From Aphrophora alni (taxonomy: Eukaryota > Arthropoda > Insecta > Hemiptera > Aphrophoridae), in assembly GCA_963513935.1 (NCBI GenBank), contig OY740774.1:28911949-28975948 (forward strand): a DNA stretch of 64,000 nt, written 5' to 3'. The notes beneath the pieces were generated by a model. That model saw only the letters and a list, made by a program, of their open reading frames with translations. It was not told the DNA's origin and searched no databases. Below are positions 49,521-60,931 of this stretch, piece by piece. The translations under genes and the position numbers were made by a program. Numbering within the stretch: the first letter of the stretch is position 1; every line of letters begins with the position of its first letter.

Positions 49521-49689
49521 CACGGGGTATTCACCAATAGAAGGTTCTGTAGAGTTTTTTGAGTTTTCTAAGCTACGGTGTTAAGGAAGCTCTTTAACCA
49601 ACCTGTATGTTTTCAAGACAATGTCTATTTATTCTCCCAAACCATATTGTTTTTTACTCACGATTGTGATTACCGGTTTGTGTAATTAG

Positions 49690-50020
49690 TTTTCCCATTT
49701 CACGATAATTGGATCGAAATCGGTATAGCCGATTTTGAGAAGTTATTTTATAACAGCTCATGGTTTATTTTGTTGTTATTTTACAGATACTGTCAAAACG
49801 GCATTTTTAGAGATGTGGGGACTACTACGGTTTGTTTAAGTCGTTTGAGATTCCACTTGAACAAAATTTGATCAAAATAGTTAGGGCCGATATTGATATA
49901 ATCGTAATCTTTTGTTTTTCTCTTATGATATCAAATTCTAAATTTTGATTGACCAAAAGAAGTTCTGACATACACCAAAAATATGCCTTTATACCACATT
50001 TCATTCAGGTCCATGCACGG
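49690..50020 (+). repeat. Dispersed repeat, probable LINE 3' region
   Basis: It contains 'atcggtatagccgattttga', 'acagctcatgg' and 'gatcaaaatagttagggccg', shared with 46730-47000, 50750-51150 and 54780-54960. It follows the RTE-like fossil on the same strand and may be its 3' UTR. Confidence 0.45.
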
Positions 50021-50749
50021 GGCACGTAGGAGAGGTAGACATTCCAAAAATATTATCTTTTTTAATTCGTGTATAATAAAACTAATTAGAAGAATAAAAA
50101 ACTGTATCGTAATTTCGAGGAAAACACATTGGTAATTCCGATGGGGGGGGGGGGATCATTCAGATTAAACATTATTTTCGAATTGATTTGCTGTAGATAT
50201 AAATTTGTTTATTTTCTTGTTCAAGATAGATTTCTTTTTTAATGTTAAGCATAATTTGTTTGTTGATTTCTGTAAATAGGCTGTCCATTTCAGAAGAGGA
50301 AAGATTACTAACACTTTGAAATTGAAATTAATTTTATTTAGTCTGTCTTTCTTTACATTTAAATATTTAAGTTCTTCTTTTTTTATCAAATCGTTTGCTC
50401 TTTATATCGCTTTCTCAAAGGTTATTGAATTTGTAAATAAAAACAGAGCTGGACTTGGACTTATGTGAAGGTATGTTTTCAAGTAATAATGTGATCCATA
50501 CGTTATAGTTTAATTGTTGTAGTTGCATCACAGTTGACGGCATTGTTTTTTGAATTTTCATGTGGTTTTTTTGACGAAGAAACCCGCTGCCATCATCGTC
50601 TTAAAAAAAACCATGAAATGAAGAAGCATTGTGCTCGAATACTGTAAAAACGCCAGAGTCAGAAGAGAATAAGAGTTGGTAAAGATAGACTTGGTAAAAG
50701 AGAAGTATATAACGCAAGACTAGGTGAAGAAAGATGTATTCCAATTTCA

Positions 50750-51150
50750 CTAAAACTTGAATGAAATCGGTACAGCCAATTTTGAGGAATTACGTATTTT
50801 ATCAATAGCCTCGTGGCCAATGTTTTGTTATATACGGATAACTCACGATCTGGCATTTTTTGGGAGATAGTGGCCAGTATGTTTTTTGTGGGTTCTTAAA
50901 CTATATTTAATCAAAATTGTTAGAACCGATCGTCAGGTTTACCAACAAAATTATCAATTGTCTCGACTATAGCCAAATATCCCTACAAATCAAATTTAAT
51001 TAAAATGTGTCCACGCATTGGCTGTAGACCCCTGCACATACATCTGAAGTCAGGCAGGTAGGGAGATAAACATCATTCCAAAAAACCTTTATATTCTGGG
51101 ACTCAGAGGGCCTCAAAACGAAAATATTTTACTCCTATTGCTTCCTTTAT
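50750..51150 (+). repeat. Dispersed repeat, probable LINE 3' region
   Basis: It shares 'gaaatcggtacagccaattt', 'gtggccagtatgtttttt' and 'tcaaaattgttagaaccgat' with 46730-47000, and ends with 'gggactcagagggcctcaaa', which is also near 1965-1985. Confidence 0.5.
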
Positions 51151-51775
51151 ACTACATATATGTGGTAAAGAAAAATGATCACGTATACCATTTTATTTAG
51201 TTTCATATTAGTAGTAAAAGTAATACAAATTAATCTTATATGTTTTAACTTTAATGTAATAGCAGATATTTCTTGTTGAAACTCCATATTCAAGTTGCCC
51301 GTAGATGCCGCAAGGCGAAACAATTGTAGCTCATTCATACTATTAAAATATTTGAAACTTTAAGCTTTTGCTTTATTTATCCTTGAATCTTATATGTTCC
51401 TGTGAAAGACATCTCGTCCCGTCATCAGTTTTTTGGGTTTAAAAACGTGGTTTATCTTCTTCTGGTTCTCTTTTGGACTCGTGATTAAAATTGTATTGTG
51501 AGAAACATCTACCTCCTGCGATACTCTTTCCAGCACTTTTTCTGTGTGTCACAAAACCAACAATTTCATCCTGTCTTTTCATAAACTCTGCCACATTGAG
51601 AATAACGTCACCACTTTTTAATACTTTCTGTGATAATTTACTCTATTGAAACTAATAAAAGAAAAACTAGTAACAATGTGAGATACTCTGCAAAATATCA
51701 GAGTACGACTGAACTAAACAACAATAAATGTAAACCCAATAATCCAGTTTGTTACTGATTATCAAACGTTATACG

Positions 51776-52145
51776 TTTTCAAGGTGGTTGCATGGTTGTA
51801 CCCCTTCACAACTGCATAGGCGGGAGATGCACACGGTCTGCGCATGAACTATCCAAATTGCAATCTGTACCTTTTAAATGTGGTTGCACCGCTCCACAAT
51901 GGCAGAACAGGCGAGAGATGCACGCCTTTTGCGTTAGAGCCATCCAAATTGTACTTTGTAGGTTTTGAAGGTGGTGGTATCGCTCCACAACGGGCATGGT
52001 AAGCAGAGATGCATGTCGTCTGCGTATGAGCGATCGAAATGGTACTTTGTAGATTTTAAAGATGGTTGTACTACTCCACAACGAAGGGTAGCGGGAGATG
52101 CACGTCCTCTGTGCATGTGCCATCCAAATTGCACCATCGGTTCGT
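51776..52145. repeat. Minisatellite, about four copies of a 91-96-bp unit
   Basis: Units begin TTTT-AA-G-TGGTTG at 51776, 51872, 51963 and 52054. Each contains 'ctccacaa', 'gagatgcacg' and 'gccatccaaatt', with roughly 75-85% similarity by eye. It makes open frames on both strands whose ~30-residue periodicity is a by-product. It lies 1.3 kb upstream of the second cadherin exon. Confidence 0.9.
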
Positions 52146-53129
52146 TGACTAGACTGACCTAAGCGGACTTTTGTGCTAGAACAATTATTATAATTTTTTA
52201 AAGAAAGTATTTTAGTAATGAGTACTAAGTAATGATTGTTAATAGCATTCAAATTTGTTACTATCAGATTTTTTAAATACTTGGACATTATTAACGACAG
52301 CTAGATGCCACACACTTACACGGCAATTTATTCTGTATATAAATCAATATTAAAAACAAATTGATTTAATAAACAAAAGAGCTAAAACAACAGTAAAATA
52401 TAAATAACGAAAGCCGATAAAATTCATATTCTCGCAACATTTGAATTCATAAATTTCATCTTTCATTGTTTTTCCCCTCTTACAGCCATATATAACAACA
52501 AAAAAACATGAAAGTAAAAGGGAATAAATAATGCAAAACAAATGTAACAAAAACTTGGCTATTAAGATTTGTGACGAAAGTTGTCCACGTTGTTGTTTAT
52601 TCAGTCGAAGGATTTTGTTGAATCGAGACGAATTATTGGGCGTGAAGCAAAGTTTGCAGTTGACGACAAAGATGACAAGAAACTGAAGTGGAGCAAAGCA
52701 CACACATCATGGTAAAAGTTTTTATTCTTTTTCCTCTTCCATAAATGTCAAGAAATAAAACGCTTTGTCAGTCCTGCCATTTAGAAGCAACTCGTAAATA
52801 AATCTTTAGTTTTATTTTTAGTTTTCAGTCGATTCATCATAACTTTTACGTTTGTTTATTTTCGTTTCTTGGAGTATAAAATTGATTTTTCTCTAGTTTT
52901 GTTTTTAAAAGTATATTTTGTGAACGATTTATATGTTTTGTAGATATGTGTTGTCTTTGTTATGTAGTTTGACTGTAGATCTGCGATTTAAATGATTTAA
53001 AATTAATTTTAACCTTGAGTTCTTGATTGACCAGCCGATAATTTTCTAATTAAATAAATTATAAAAAAATAGTTATTAATTCAAATTCAGCTTTTTACTT
53101 TATCTTACTCTGTAGATACACCTGGAGCT

Positions 53130-53345
53130 TCATTCCCGTCTGTCGGCAGCTCTCATTTACAGCTTCCTCTTTATTATTTTAGCCACCTTTTTCTTAGCAC
53201 CTTCTCCCTCCTTTCTTCTGGGAGATCTTCAAATAATTTCATTTCTCGTACATTCCTTGGATGCCTCACCCTCAGGGGCTCACTGCAGTGATACGGGCTT
53301 GGGAATACCAAGGGAACCTAGCTGGATTTACAATTTGTTACATCT
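53130..53345 (-). repeat. GC-richer repeat fragment, possibly an old LINE piece
   Basis: The minus strand reads PARFPWYSQARITAVSPEGE and then RRKEGEGAKKKVAKI, with stops. This resembles recurrent insect repeat-derived peptides but is too short to classify. It is not cadherin sequence. Confidence 0.35.
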
Positions 53346-53447
53346 AGTCTTGGGTTTGATCTCTTTCATCTAGGTACATAATTTCCCATGCTTAAAAATT
53401 TAGTTTGATTTTTTTTTTAATGTATTACAAACTTAATTTTTTTGCAG

Positions 53448-53655
53448 GTGTTTGTATCGGTGGGGAACGTAAACGACAACATCCCCTTAAGTCACGAGCC
53501 TGTCTACTACCCCCACATTGCAGAGAATTCTCCTGCGAACACACCCATCCTCCAAGTGACAGCTGAGGACGCGGATCTAGATCCTGATCAGACTCTCTCT
53601 TTCAGGATCACAGCAGGCAATCCTGAGAGTTTTTTCAACATTGATCCTGTAACAG
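53448..53655 (+). CDS. kug: Fat-like protocadherin (FAT1/2/3 type), internal exon
   Basis: A 208-nt exon, preceded by TTTTGCAG and followed by GTAAGA; incoming phase 0, outgoing phase 1 (last base G). It encodes 69 codons starting VFVSVGNVNDNIPLSHEPVY. NVNDN is the inter-repeat linker (usual DxNDN, first D replaced by N). AENSPANTP is the start of the next repeat (ENSP). TAEDADLDPDQTLSFRI is the DxD calcium-binding block and strand. FFNIDPVTG is the F-id--TG turn. The EPVYYP-I-ENSP signature and the GNP--FF-I stretch are diagnostic of FAT1/2/3 and Fat-like. An in-frame stop follows soon after the donor, confirming the exon end. Confidence 0.93.
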
Positions 53656-56600
53656 GTAAGACTACTATAACAATATAAAGTTTAATTATATTTAATTTGA
53701 AAACTGGAATTATATAATTCACCGCCTATACTTTCAATAATGTCGCATGTTTATGTAGAAGTATAAAATAAGAAAATGTATATAATACCCACATAAATAT
53801 CACCATTTTAAATAATTACTATTAATGCAAATTTAGCATCTCAATTTCATTCACTTATTTCAAATTTTATAGTATTTAGGATTATTAAATGTAACATTTA
53901 ATTAAATATGAAAATTGAATCATGGAAGAGATCAAAACTTGTTTATACTGGTTATATCAAATCTAGTGTCATTTAAGTGTGTCTCCGTAATCATAAGAAG
54001 ATCAAAACAGAATATTCTGGAAGAAGATGAATTTTAGGAAAGAAAGTAGAGGTAACAATTTTTAAATAGATAGACTTCATATACCAAATGAATGAAAAGA
54101 CTACTTCAGGACGTTGAAATTTTTTCAAAAATAAGACAAAACAAGAGAAAAGATCTATATATTTTCACATATAGATATTTGAATATTTTAATAGTTATCA
54201 GTTTAATAAATATTTTCAACTTAGTCCCAGTTCAAATAAAATACTTTTGTAACGTTTACACTACAATTAGAACCTGATATTTTTTAAAAAATGTTTACTT
54301 ACACTCTTGCTGTAAGAAGCAAGCTTATACTGCAGTCGGTTGTATGATAGTTATAAAAATTTTAGTTTAAGTAAAAGCGTAAATAATAATTTTATGTTAC
54401 GATACATCAGATCAAAGTAATCAATAGATTTAAAATTAATCTTAATATTGGACCAACCTTTTTTTCACAGACCCATCCATAAAACAAAATACCAACCAAA
54501 CAAAACTGTTTGTCACAAAAATAACAGTTTGGTAGTTGTTACTTAAAAAAAGAATAAACTAACAATGACGTGGAGATTTAGAAACTTTGTTTTAAAATAT
54601 TTAAATAAATCATAAACTTGCTTCACTTATGTCGTAAACTCGTATTTTGTGTAAAATGTATTTAATGTAATTACATGTACTTAATGACGAGATCTTGGTA
54701 CGTTTTAATTTTTTGAAGTCATTATATTTAATTTGTTTTATTTATGACAAAAAATTGGTTTTGGTCATTAATCCTCAAATGTGATCAAAACTGGTGTAAC
54801 TATTTTTGAGAAATTACAGCTCATACGCAAAAGTTTTCCTTCAATTAATTCATCAACCTACATTTTTTTTTATACCCATGCTTTTCGTCTGTGTCCTTAT
54901 AGGCTACATTTGAGCAAAATTTCAACGATAAAGCAGTTTTAAAAAATAGAATATTGTGTTTTTTTAATCCTAAAATATTGTCAACGAAAAAGATTTTAAA
55001 AAATGGATAAAATACTTTTGGGGTATAACAAACGTATGGTATGCCTATTTGCCAAATTTGATCACAATTCGTACAGAAGTTTGAGTTTTAAAACTACTTT
55101 TTACGGGCTCATAGAATAAAAAAACTTAAAAAATATCAACATCGTTTTTTCGACTCATCACATTTCTCCAGATGTAAGAAAATAAAACAATAAATTATTT
55201 ATTGTTCACTTACTTTAAAGTTATACAAGTTTCAGGATATTAATATGTTTATTAAAAACACATTTTTAAAAATACTTGATTCAGAGTTTCATTTAAATAT
55301 GAGATATTTTCAAACAATAAAACTGGTTTAGGAAAATATCAGAAGTGTGTATCAATAAACAGAGAACCTCTAGGCACAATAGCGGTAACCCCGTCGTAAA
55401 ATACAATACAACAAAGCTAGGTTCATGTTTTTATAATAACTAGATTGTATGCCCTGGAGATAATATCCCTTGTTTTTGATTAATCGTATAAAAATCAAAT
55501 TAAAAGAGATGATTAGTTAATAAGAAAGAGAGAGTGAGAGATCAAAGGAAAATTATATCCTAACTGAAATGTAATTATTTTCTCTATAATGTAATAATAT
55601 ATACGAGTACATAGTTATAACTACATTTTAAAATAAATATACATATGTTACATGTTATTTAATATAACATATTTTAATTTCAAGTTTTAGACATTTCTTT
55701 GGTTTAAAATTAATTTGTTTTATTTATCATATATTATAATTAGTGTTCATTTTCACAGTATTACAGTAGATTAAAAAACAAAAATAATCGCTTTCAGTTC
55801 TCCTAACTAAAAAAAAAAAAAAAAAAACATTATTTTAGGAATTTAGTAATCTGTGGAGTGATTTTCAACCAATGGGCTCAGTTATATCAAATTTGGTATG
55901 TGGAAATATTTTAAGGTTATTTACCGTAGATTTTTGAATTATAATTAAAATTTATGGGTGTTTACAAAATAAGACCAAAAAATTTAATTTTCTTTTTTCG
56001 ATAGGAAAGATGAAAGAGAGGGATTTAACCCAAAACTATATGACAAGTGTGTAGATCTAGTTGGGTCCCTCAGGATTTCCGTGACCTATATAGGCGAGCG
56101 TATGAGTGGTTAAATATTGAAAAATGATGAAGCACTATTTCCAATTTATTGGAAGCTGTGTTGTTTTTTGGTTTTTTACTCTAAAATGTTAAATAAATTT
56201 CTTAACTTTTACATAACTTTCTGTAACCTTATATATTTCAAATGTTATATAAAATGTAGAGGCATAGAATCTCATATATGCTTCAATTATGACTTCTCCA
56301 TTTTCACTAAATATGACTTTATTATAAAATAAACGAAAATTGTATTTAGTAAAAAAAAGTATTTATCAAATATTATCAACAAAAGTGAATAATTTTTATC
56401 TATGTATAACTTGATATTAACTCTTGGAAGACCTTTTGGGGACTACTTTTATCGGTTTTTTGTTGGAAAGCTTCCACAATTTCTCTCCCTCAACCTCTAA
56501 GCCTTATAATAACTTCTTTCTTCAGTACAACATCTCCGCAGCTTCTAATTTATTGACAGAATGATATTGTTTTTAATATTTGGAAGTTTTACTGAAGCAC

Positions 56601-56760
56601 ATAATATGGTTTTCATAGGATGTGAACATTTTATAAATTTGGTGTTTGTAAAGTCCACAGTAATAAAGAAATCTTGTTTCACCTACCTTTTTAATATTTA
56701 AAGACTTTTATTTATTAGTAAAAAATACGTTAAACGAATAGTGAAACGTTACCTGTATAT
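53656..56760. other. Intron sequence downstream of the cadherin exon, no gene recognised
   Basis: AT-rich with small motif-free ORFs. 54780-54960 carries the dispersed LINE-tail words seen at 49690. The downstream intron continues to the window end. Confidence 0.5.
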
Positions 56761-56769
56761 ATTGCAATC

Positions 56770-57850
56770 AAGAAGTATGCACAGTTTTGAGTCCTGAGAC
56801 AAAACCAAGCTGGTTTTAGAGAAGCATATATGTTTGCTTGGAACAATTGATAGAATGAAGATCAGAATTTTACCTGTTATCCATAGACTTGGAATGACCT
56901 TTTGGCAACGTGAACAAAGGTGACCTTAGGAAATTAATGATGATATATAAAAGATAATAAATATGACTAAAGTTGTATGGTTTTAAAATAACAATGATGC
57001 ACTAGTGAGAGTTGTCAGCCTGTTTTGAGCCGCAGTTGGGGGTAAATCAAGGCTCAAGATCTAAAACTATTTTTGCTAGTTATTGTCAGTTCATAAGAAC
57101 TTCTACGAAATCGCGGACAGGAAAATCATGGAGGGTTTCCGAACAGCTAGAAAATCTCAACTTCCAGGCAACATTTTTCTTATGATTGTCACAAGACAGC
57201 AGATTAAAAAACAAACATTCTGAGAAAGCGGAAAAGACGAGGTGAATTAATAAGAAGACCAAATGAAAGTCTGTAGTGACCACTAGAAGCCATTCAATTT
57301 GGAGATCAAGACATAGAAGTGGCTATTTAGGAAGTGTTGTCGGGAGGGGTAGAGGAACTGAAACATGAGTTGTTGAGTTGATAAAGGGTACCATGCATTT
57401 AACATCCTGGAAAATATGTTCCAGATATACATTTCAGAAGGAAGTAAGGGAGAATTTAAAACTCTAATGTAAAAAATGTATTACTTTATGGGTGTGAAAC
57501 TTAAACGTTAAACAAGTTGCTGGTTAGGAAAGTCCAGGTGTTCAGAAATTGATGTTTGAGAGGATACTAAGGCCGAACACAATCAGGAACGGAAGTCTCT
57601 AAGGAAGAGTGAAACAAGAACTCATAGAGGTGTTCAAATTATGAGGAAGAAATTGATGTAGATTGGGCACACCATAAGGAAAGGAGGCAACATGACTAGA
57701 GAAGTACTGAAGTGGAATTGTGCAGGAGGGTTAGAAGTTCTAGAAACATATGTAGGAGGATCCTGGCGGAAGAATTGAGAGGGGTTGCCAAGACTTGGGA
57801 GGATATCACGTGATAGGTCGCCACCGAATGCGGTGGAGTAGAATAGTGAA
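56770..57850 (+). pseudogene. Second RTE-like non-LTR reverse transcriptase fossil
   Basis: Sequence patches on the plus strand, in mixed frames and in the right order, match an insect LINE ORF2. They are a KPSWF/EQAGF-like start near 56805, SIDLE-PFGNVNKGDLRKLM (the D-(E)KAFDsVnr block), a GVNQG remnant (GVRQG) near 57040, SEQLENLNFQATFFL and NKHSEKAEKTR near 57140-57240 (the LdFADDicLls region, catalytic aspartates lost), LWV (LYGcEtW) near 57485, and then VQVF-N-CLR, GRVKQELIEVF, GRN-CRLGTP-GK (R-W-R-WIGHtlRK) to GVAKTWED near 57800. Many stops. No ORF1 or endonuclease seen. The catalytic core is dead. Confidence 0.7.
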
Positions 57851-57859
57851 AGTCAAAAA

Positions 57860-58800
57860 TCATAAACTGTGTTACATATGTGCTCAAATTTGATTGAAAA
57901 CGGACTAAAATTTCAACCAAAATATATTATTTTTTTGTATTAGTTAGTTATGAAATGAAAAATAATTTTTTTAACAATAACTCCTTTATTTGAGAAATTG
58001 GTGCTTTAATAACAGATTCCATAAAAAATGTTAGAATGTTTTAATAGTAAATTCTGAATTGATATTTTGGTAAATAGGCGACAAATATGTTTTATTACTT
58101 CTATTTTTGTGAGTAGGTGTATACTAATGATCGTTCATTGTGTATTGTTTTTAAATTGCATATTTATTTCATCTCTCATTAATTAACTTTTAATTTGTTT
58201 TCATTCTCTTTATTATAAGGCTATATCGAACACACTTCCCTCCAGGGGTTGTAGCATTATCGTTATACTATAAACAACCACTGGTAATATTCAATTCCAT
58301 TCTATAACATAATCTAGTATAATGGAACTAGGTTACTATTTCCTTATAAATAGCTTTAGTGGTTTCTGTTTATTCTAACAGAAAGCAGGATATTATATTA
58401 ACTCTATTGTAACTGGATTGGTAGCAATACAATACAATACGGGTTAACGATTTTACAACATTTAGACATTGGACTCTGAAGAAAGTGAACGAAAAGAACT
58501 TAATTAAAGAATTCATTCAGTAGTAAATTAAGTGAGAGCAATACAAAATATCGGTTGGTGTGTTCTAGAACAATGGTATTGTAATAATATTGTCTACAGA
58601 ACAATAGTTCACATGTTATTTACTGTTAGTTTTATTTATGTTTTAACAATTTTAAATAACAAGTCCAGACCCAGATGATGCAACTTTGTCAGACTTTTGT
58701 TTCATGTTTTATTGTGGACTGATTTTAGAATATTTTGTTGCGTTCTTATTTTCCATGGTGTCATCAATATAGTCCTCCGCTACCAGTTGTGCTCTTTCAC
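57860..58800. other. Intronic AT-rich sequence, no gene recognised
   Basis: No coding region or repeat that I can support. Short 'acaatacaatac' runs occur near 58430. Confidence 0.45.
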
Positions 58801-59162
58801 CCATGTAAAGTTGGGCGCATAAACATCGCCCGCGGTTGCAGGGTATTTTCTGACATACAGATTCGCCCGCGGTTGCAGGGTACTTTCTGACATACAGATT
58901 CGCCCGCGGTCATAACTGAACAAACTGCTTCCGTCTTTATAAAATAATGTATTACTCAAAACAAAGTCCAAAATTAAACACATGCAGTAAATTCAGTGCG
59001 CACATTTAAAAATCGTATATTACAAATATACGATTACGATTGTGTAGACTTATAATTACAACGAATTTTGGGCTAAGATTTGAATTGAAATAAATAAACT
59101 ATTCCCATCGAAATATAATGATGTATTACAATTACATGATATACAATATACAATACAATGGT

Positions 59163-59186
59163 ACCTAACCTAACCTAACCTAACCT
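59163..59186. repeat. CCTAA run, about 4.5 units
   Basis: The longest telomere-like run in the window. It lies exactly where the FLYWCH finger frame is broken. Confidence 0.8.
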
Positions 59187-59366
59187 ACAAAAAGCCTTGC
59201 ACCCACTGTACCGCTTCACACAACACCACTTTATTTTACCGCACTTCCACACTCGCCTTTTATTAAATTTGTGCCAGTCAAACATTAGAGCTTGCTGCCC
59301 CCTCTCACTTAATACAAACCGAACACTACCGTCCATTGTTGCCCACTTATAAACGAAATCACTCAA
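59175..59366 (-). CDS. Small FLYWCH-type zinc-finger ORF (63 aa), probably partial
   Basis: The frame starts MSDFVYKWATMDGSVRFVLS and continues ERGQQALMFDWHKFNKRRV, then WKCGKIKWCCVKRYSGCKAF. The order F-v-S-rG---L--d-h-F-k-r-----W-C-kR---gCkA fits a FLYWCH finger, a DNA/protein-interaction module. The final histidine segment is missing: after GCKAF the frame runs into TGTAGGTTAGG repeats and stops. The ORF is therefore truncated, or GTAGGT acts as a splice donor. A host FLYWCH exon (as in mod(mdg4)-like genes) is the alternative, but the flanking inverted repeats favour a transposon. Confidence 0.55.
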   Translation of the reverse strand: MSDFVYKWATMDGSVRFVLSERGQQALMFDWHKFNKRRVWKCGKIKWCCVKRYSGCKAFCRLG

Positions 59367-59599
59367 CTGAATGACACCATCAGAAACTGGGCTATGCGAA
59401 AAGGGATGCTTGAGACGGGTGGTGGTAGGCTGTAGAAAATTCCATCAGGAATTAAACAATGACGCGCCGTTTGAGGTCATCTCTACCTGACTGCGGGAAG
59501 GGTCGGGGCTGACCACGGGCGAATCTGTATGTTAGAAATTACCCTGAATCCGCGGACGATTCTGTATATAGTCGTGAAGTTTTATATAGTTGTATGATG

Positions 59600-60920
59600 T
59601 CTCCTTCTTCATTTACCCATCAAAGTAGCAGATGTTCGGCGAAAACAATAGCTGGTATATTCAGTATATTGAGTTAGGCCTGAGTATTGAGTTATGTCTT
59701 TAGGGATTAGTCTGGAGTGTCTGTACCAACAACACGGTCTGTACAAACTCGTTTACTGTTTCAAGAATAAACGAGTAAATGAGGTTTTTTGAAACATTAA
59801 TTTGAAATATGATCAATTAATCTGCGCTACTTTGATTGTCATTGGTAATCGTAAAAACTCAGTTTCAGACTCTTTTATTTCCACAGTAATGCAATCATTA
59901 TCCTTAACGTTTTTAGTTGTCTGTTTTACTATTCATCCCTACGGCAAGCTCCAGCAATGCCAAAAATCAGAGCCACTTTTTCCAACAGAAACTATCTATC
60001 AGGAGCTTCAAGTAACATATTATTAGTTCTGCTTGAGGCAAAGTTTTATACTTTTTCGGTTTGTAATCTATCGATTGGAGTTTCAAAAATACTGCCAATT
60101 TAAGATAAACTTTAATATCTATATTATTTTTAACTTTAAGAGTGCACTTTAACATAGAATATCACTAAGAATCGTCCTCATCCTTTTTAAAATCGTGTTC
60201 CAACTTTGAATTGAACAAAAATGGCTGTAAATGTATTTTAGGTTAGCTAAGTCTGTTTGTTATTCGGTGAGCGGGCAACGTAACAATAATATTCCGGAAT
60301 CAGCTGGTTTATGCAGCGTGATGTAAAGAATCGCATTTATGTTATTTTGCGTGCAATAACTGTTTTTTGCACTAGAGTAGTAATCAACTGTTTTAGAAAC
60401 TGTCCTTATGTCATGAATGAACACGTTAGACGCAATTGTTGGAAAAAAAAAGTTTTCTTTGATAGTAAAACTTAAAAAAAAAAAAAAGTTACATATTGAA
60501 AATTGTGTTTTTTCATGCAAAAAGTTTTCAAGCTAAGTTTTGTTTTAACTTGATTATGTGGTATTTCGTATTTATGTTTGTTTATTACGCTGTTACGGCT
60601 AAACACGTGTACAAATCGTTATGAAATTTTAATAGTAGGTTCTTTGCAACTTTGTTGAAAATTTTTGTTCAATCTTATTTTTCGGTTTAAAATGGTGGCC
60701 ACATAAAAGTATTACATAATGTTCCTATAGTCGATATGGTTGCTCCGACTAGGCATGAACAGAGTACAATGAACAATTTAACAAATTTATAATGTTTTAT
60801 AAAACTATCCTGTAGGAAATTGATAACTGATCGAAAAATAAAAACTTCTTCCCCTTACTATTTTCTCGATGTTATGAAATAAACGCTTTTGGGGGTTTAA
60901 TTCATATGTTTACAAAACTA
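59600..60920. other. Intronic sequence, no gene recognised
   Basis: Short ORFs only (86 codons or fewer), including a T-rich one at 60260-60520 caused by an A-run. No motif. Confidence 0.45.
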
Positions 60921-60931
60921 AATTTATTATA

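Larger units (their letters stand above)
47923..53447 (+). other. Intron of the Fat-like cadherin gene, 5.5 kb
   Basis: It is bounded by GTAAGT and a T-rich tract ending TTTTGCAG. Removing it keeps the reading frame and joins SRLE to VFVSVGNVNDN, restoring a normal cadherin strand and linker. It contains an RTE-like fossil, the 48-bp array, a ~93-bp minisatellite and old repeats. Confidence 0.88.
58820..59575. mobile_element. Inverted-repeat element with subterminal 37-bp tandem repeats, carrying a FLYWCH ORF
   Basis: On the left are two full copies and a partial third of a 37-bp unit CGCCCGCGGTTGCAGGGTA-TTTCTGACATACAGATT (58828-58915). On the right (59512-59563) is an inverted, somewhat diverged copy of the same sequence. 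The interior is markedly richer in GC than the window and holds a minus-strand ORF with a FLYWCH zinc finger. FLYWCH fingers often accompany MULE transposases, so a MULE-derived non-autonomous element is the best guess. No catalytic domain is present and target-site duplications were not identified. Confidence 0.6.

Noticed and set aside
51806..52288. 160-codon minus-strand frame with a ~30-residue repeat
   Set aside because: Follows the ~93-bp minisatellite; opposite-strand frames are equally open, so it is not evidence of a protein.
53442..53678. Treating the cadherin segment as a stand-alone 78-codon gene beginning with ATG-like MQVF
   Set aside because: The upstream bases are a T-rich tract ending TTTTGCAG and the downstream junction is GTAAGA; it is an internal exon in frame with 47816-47922.
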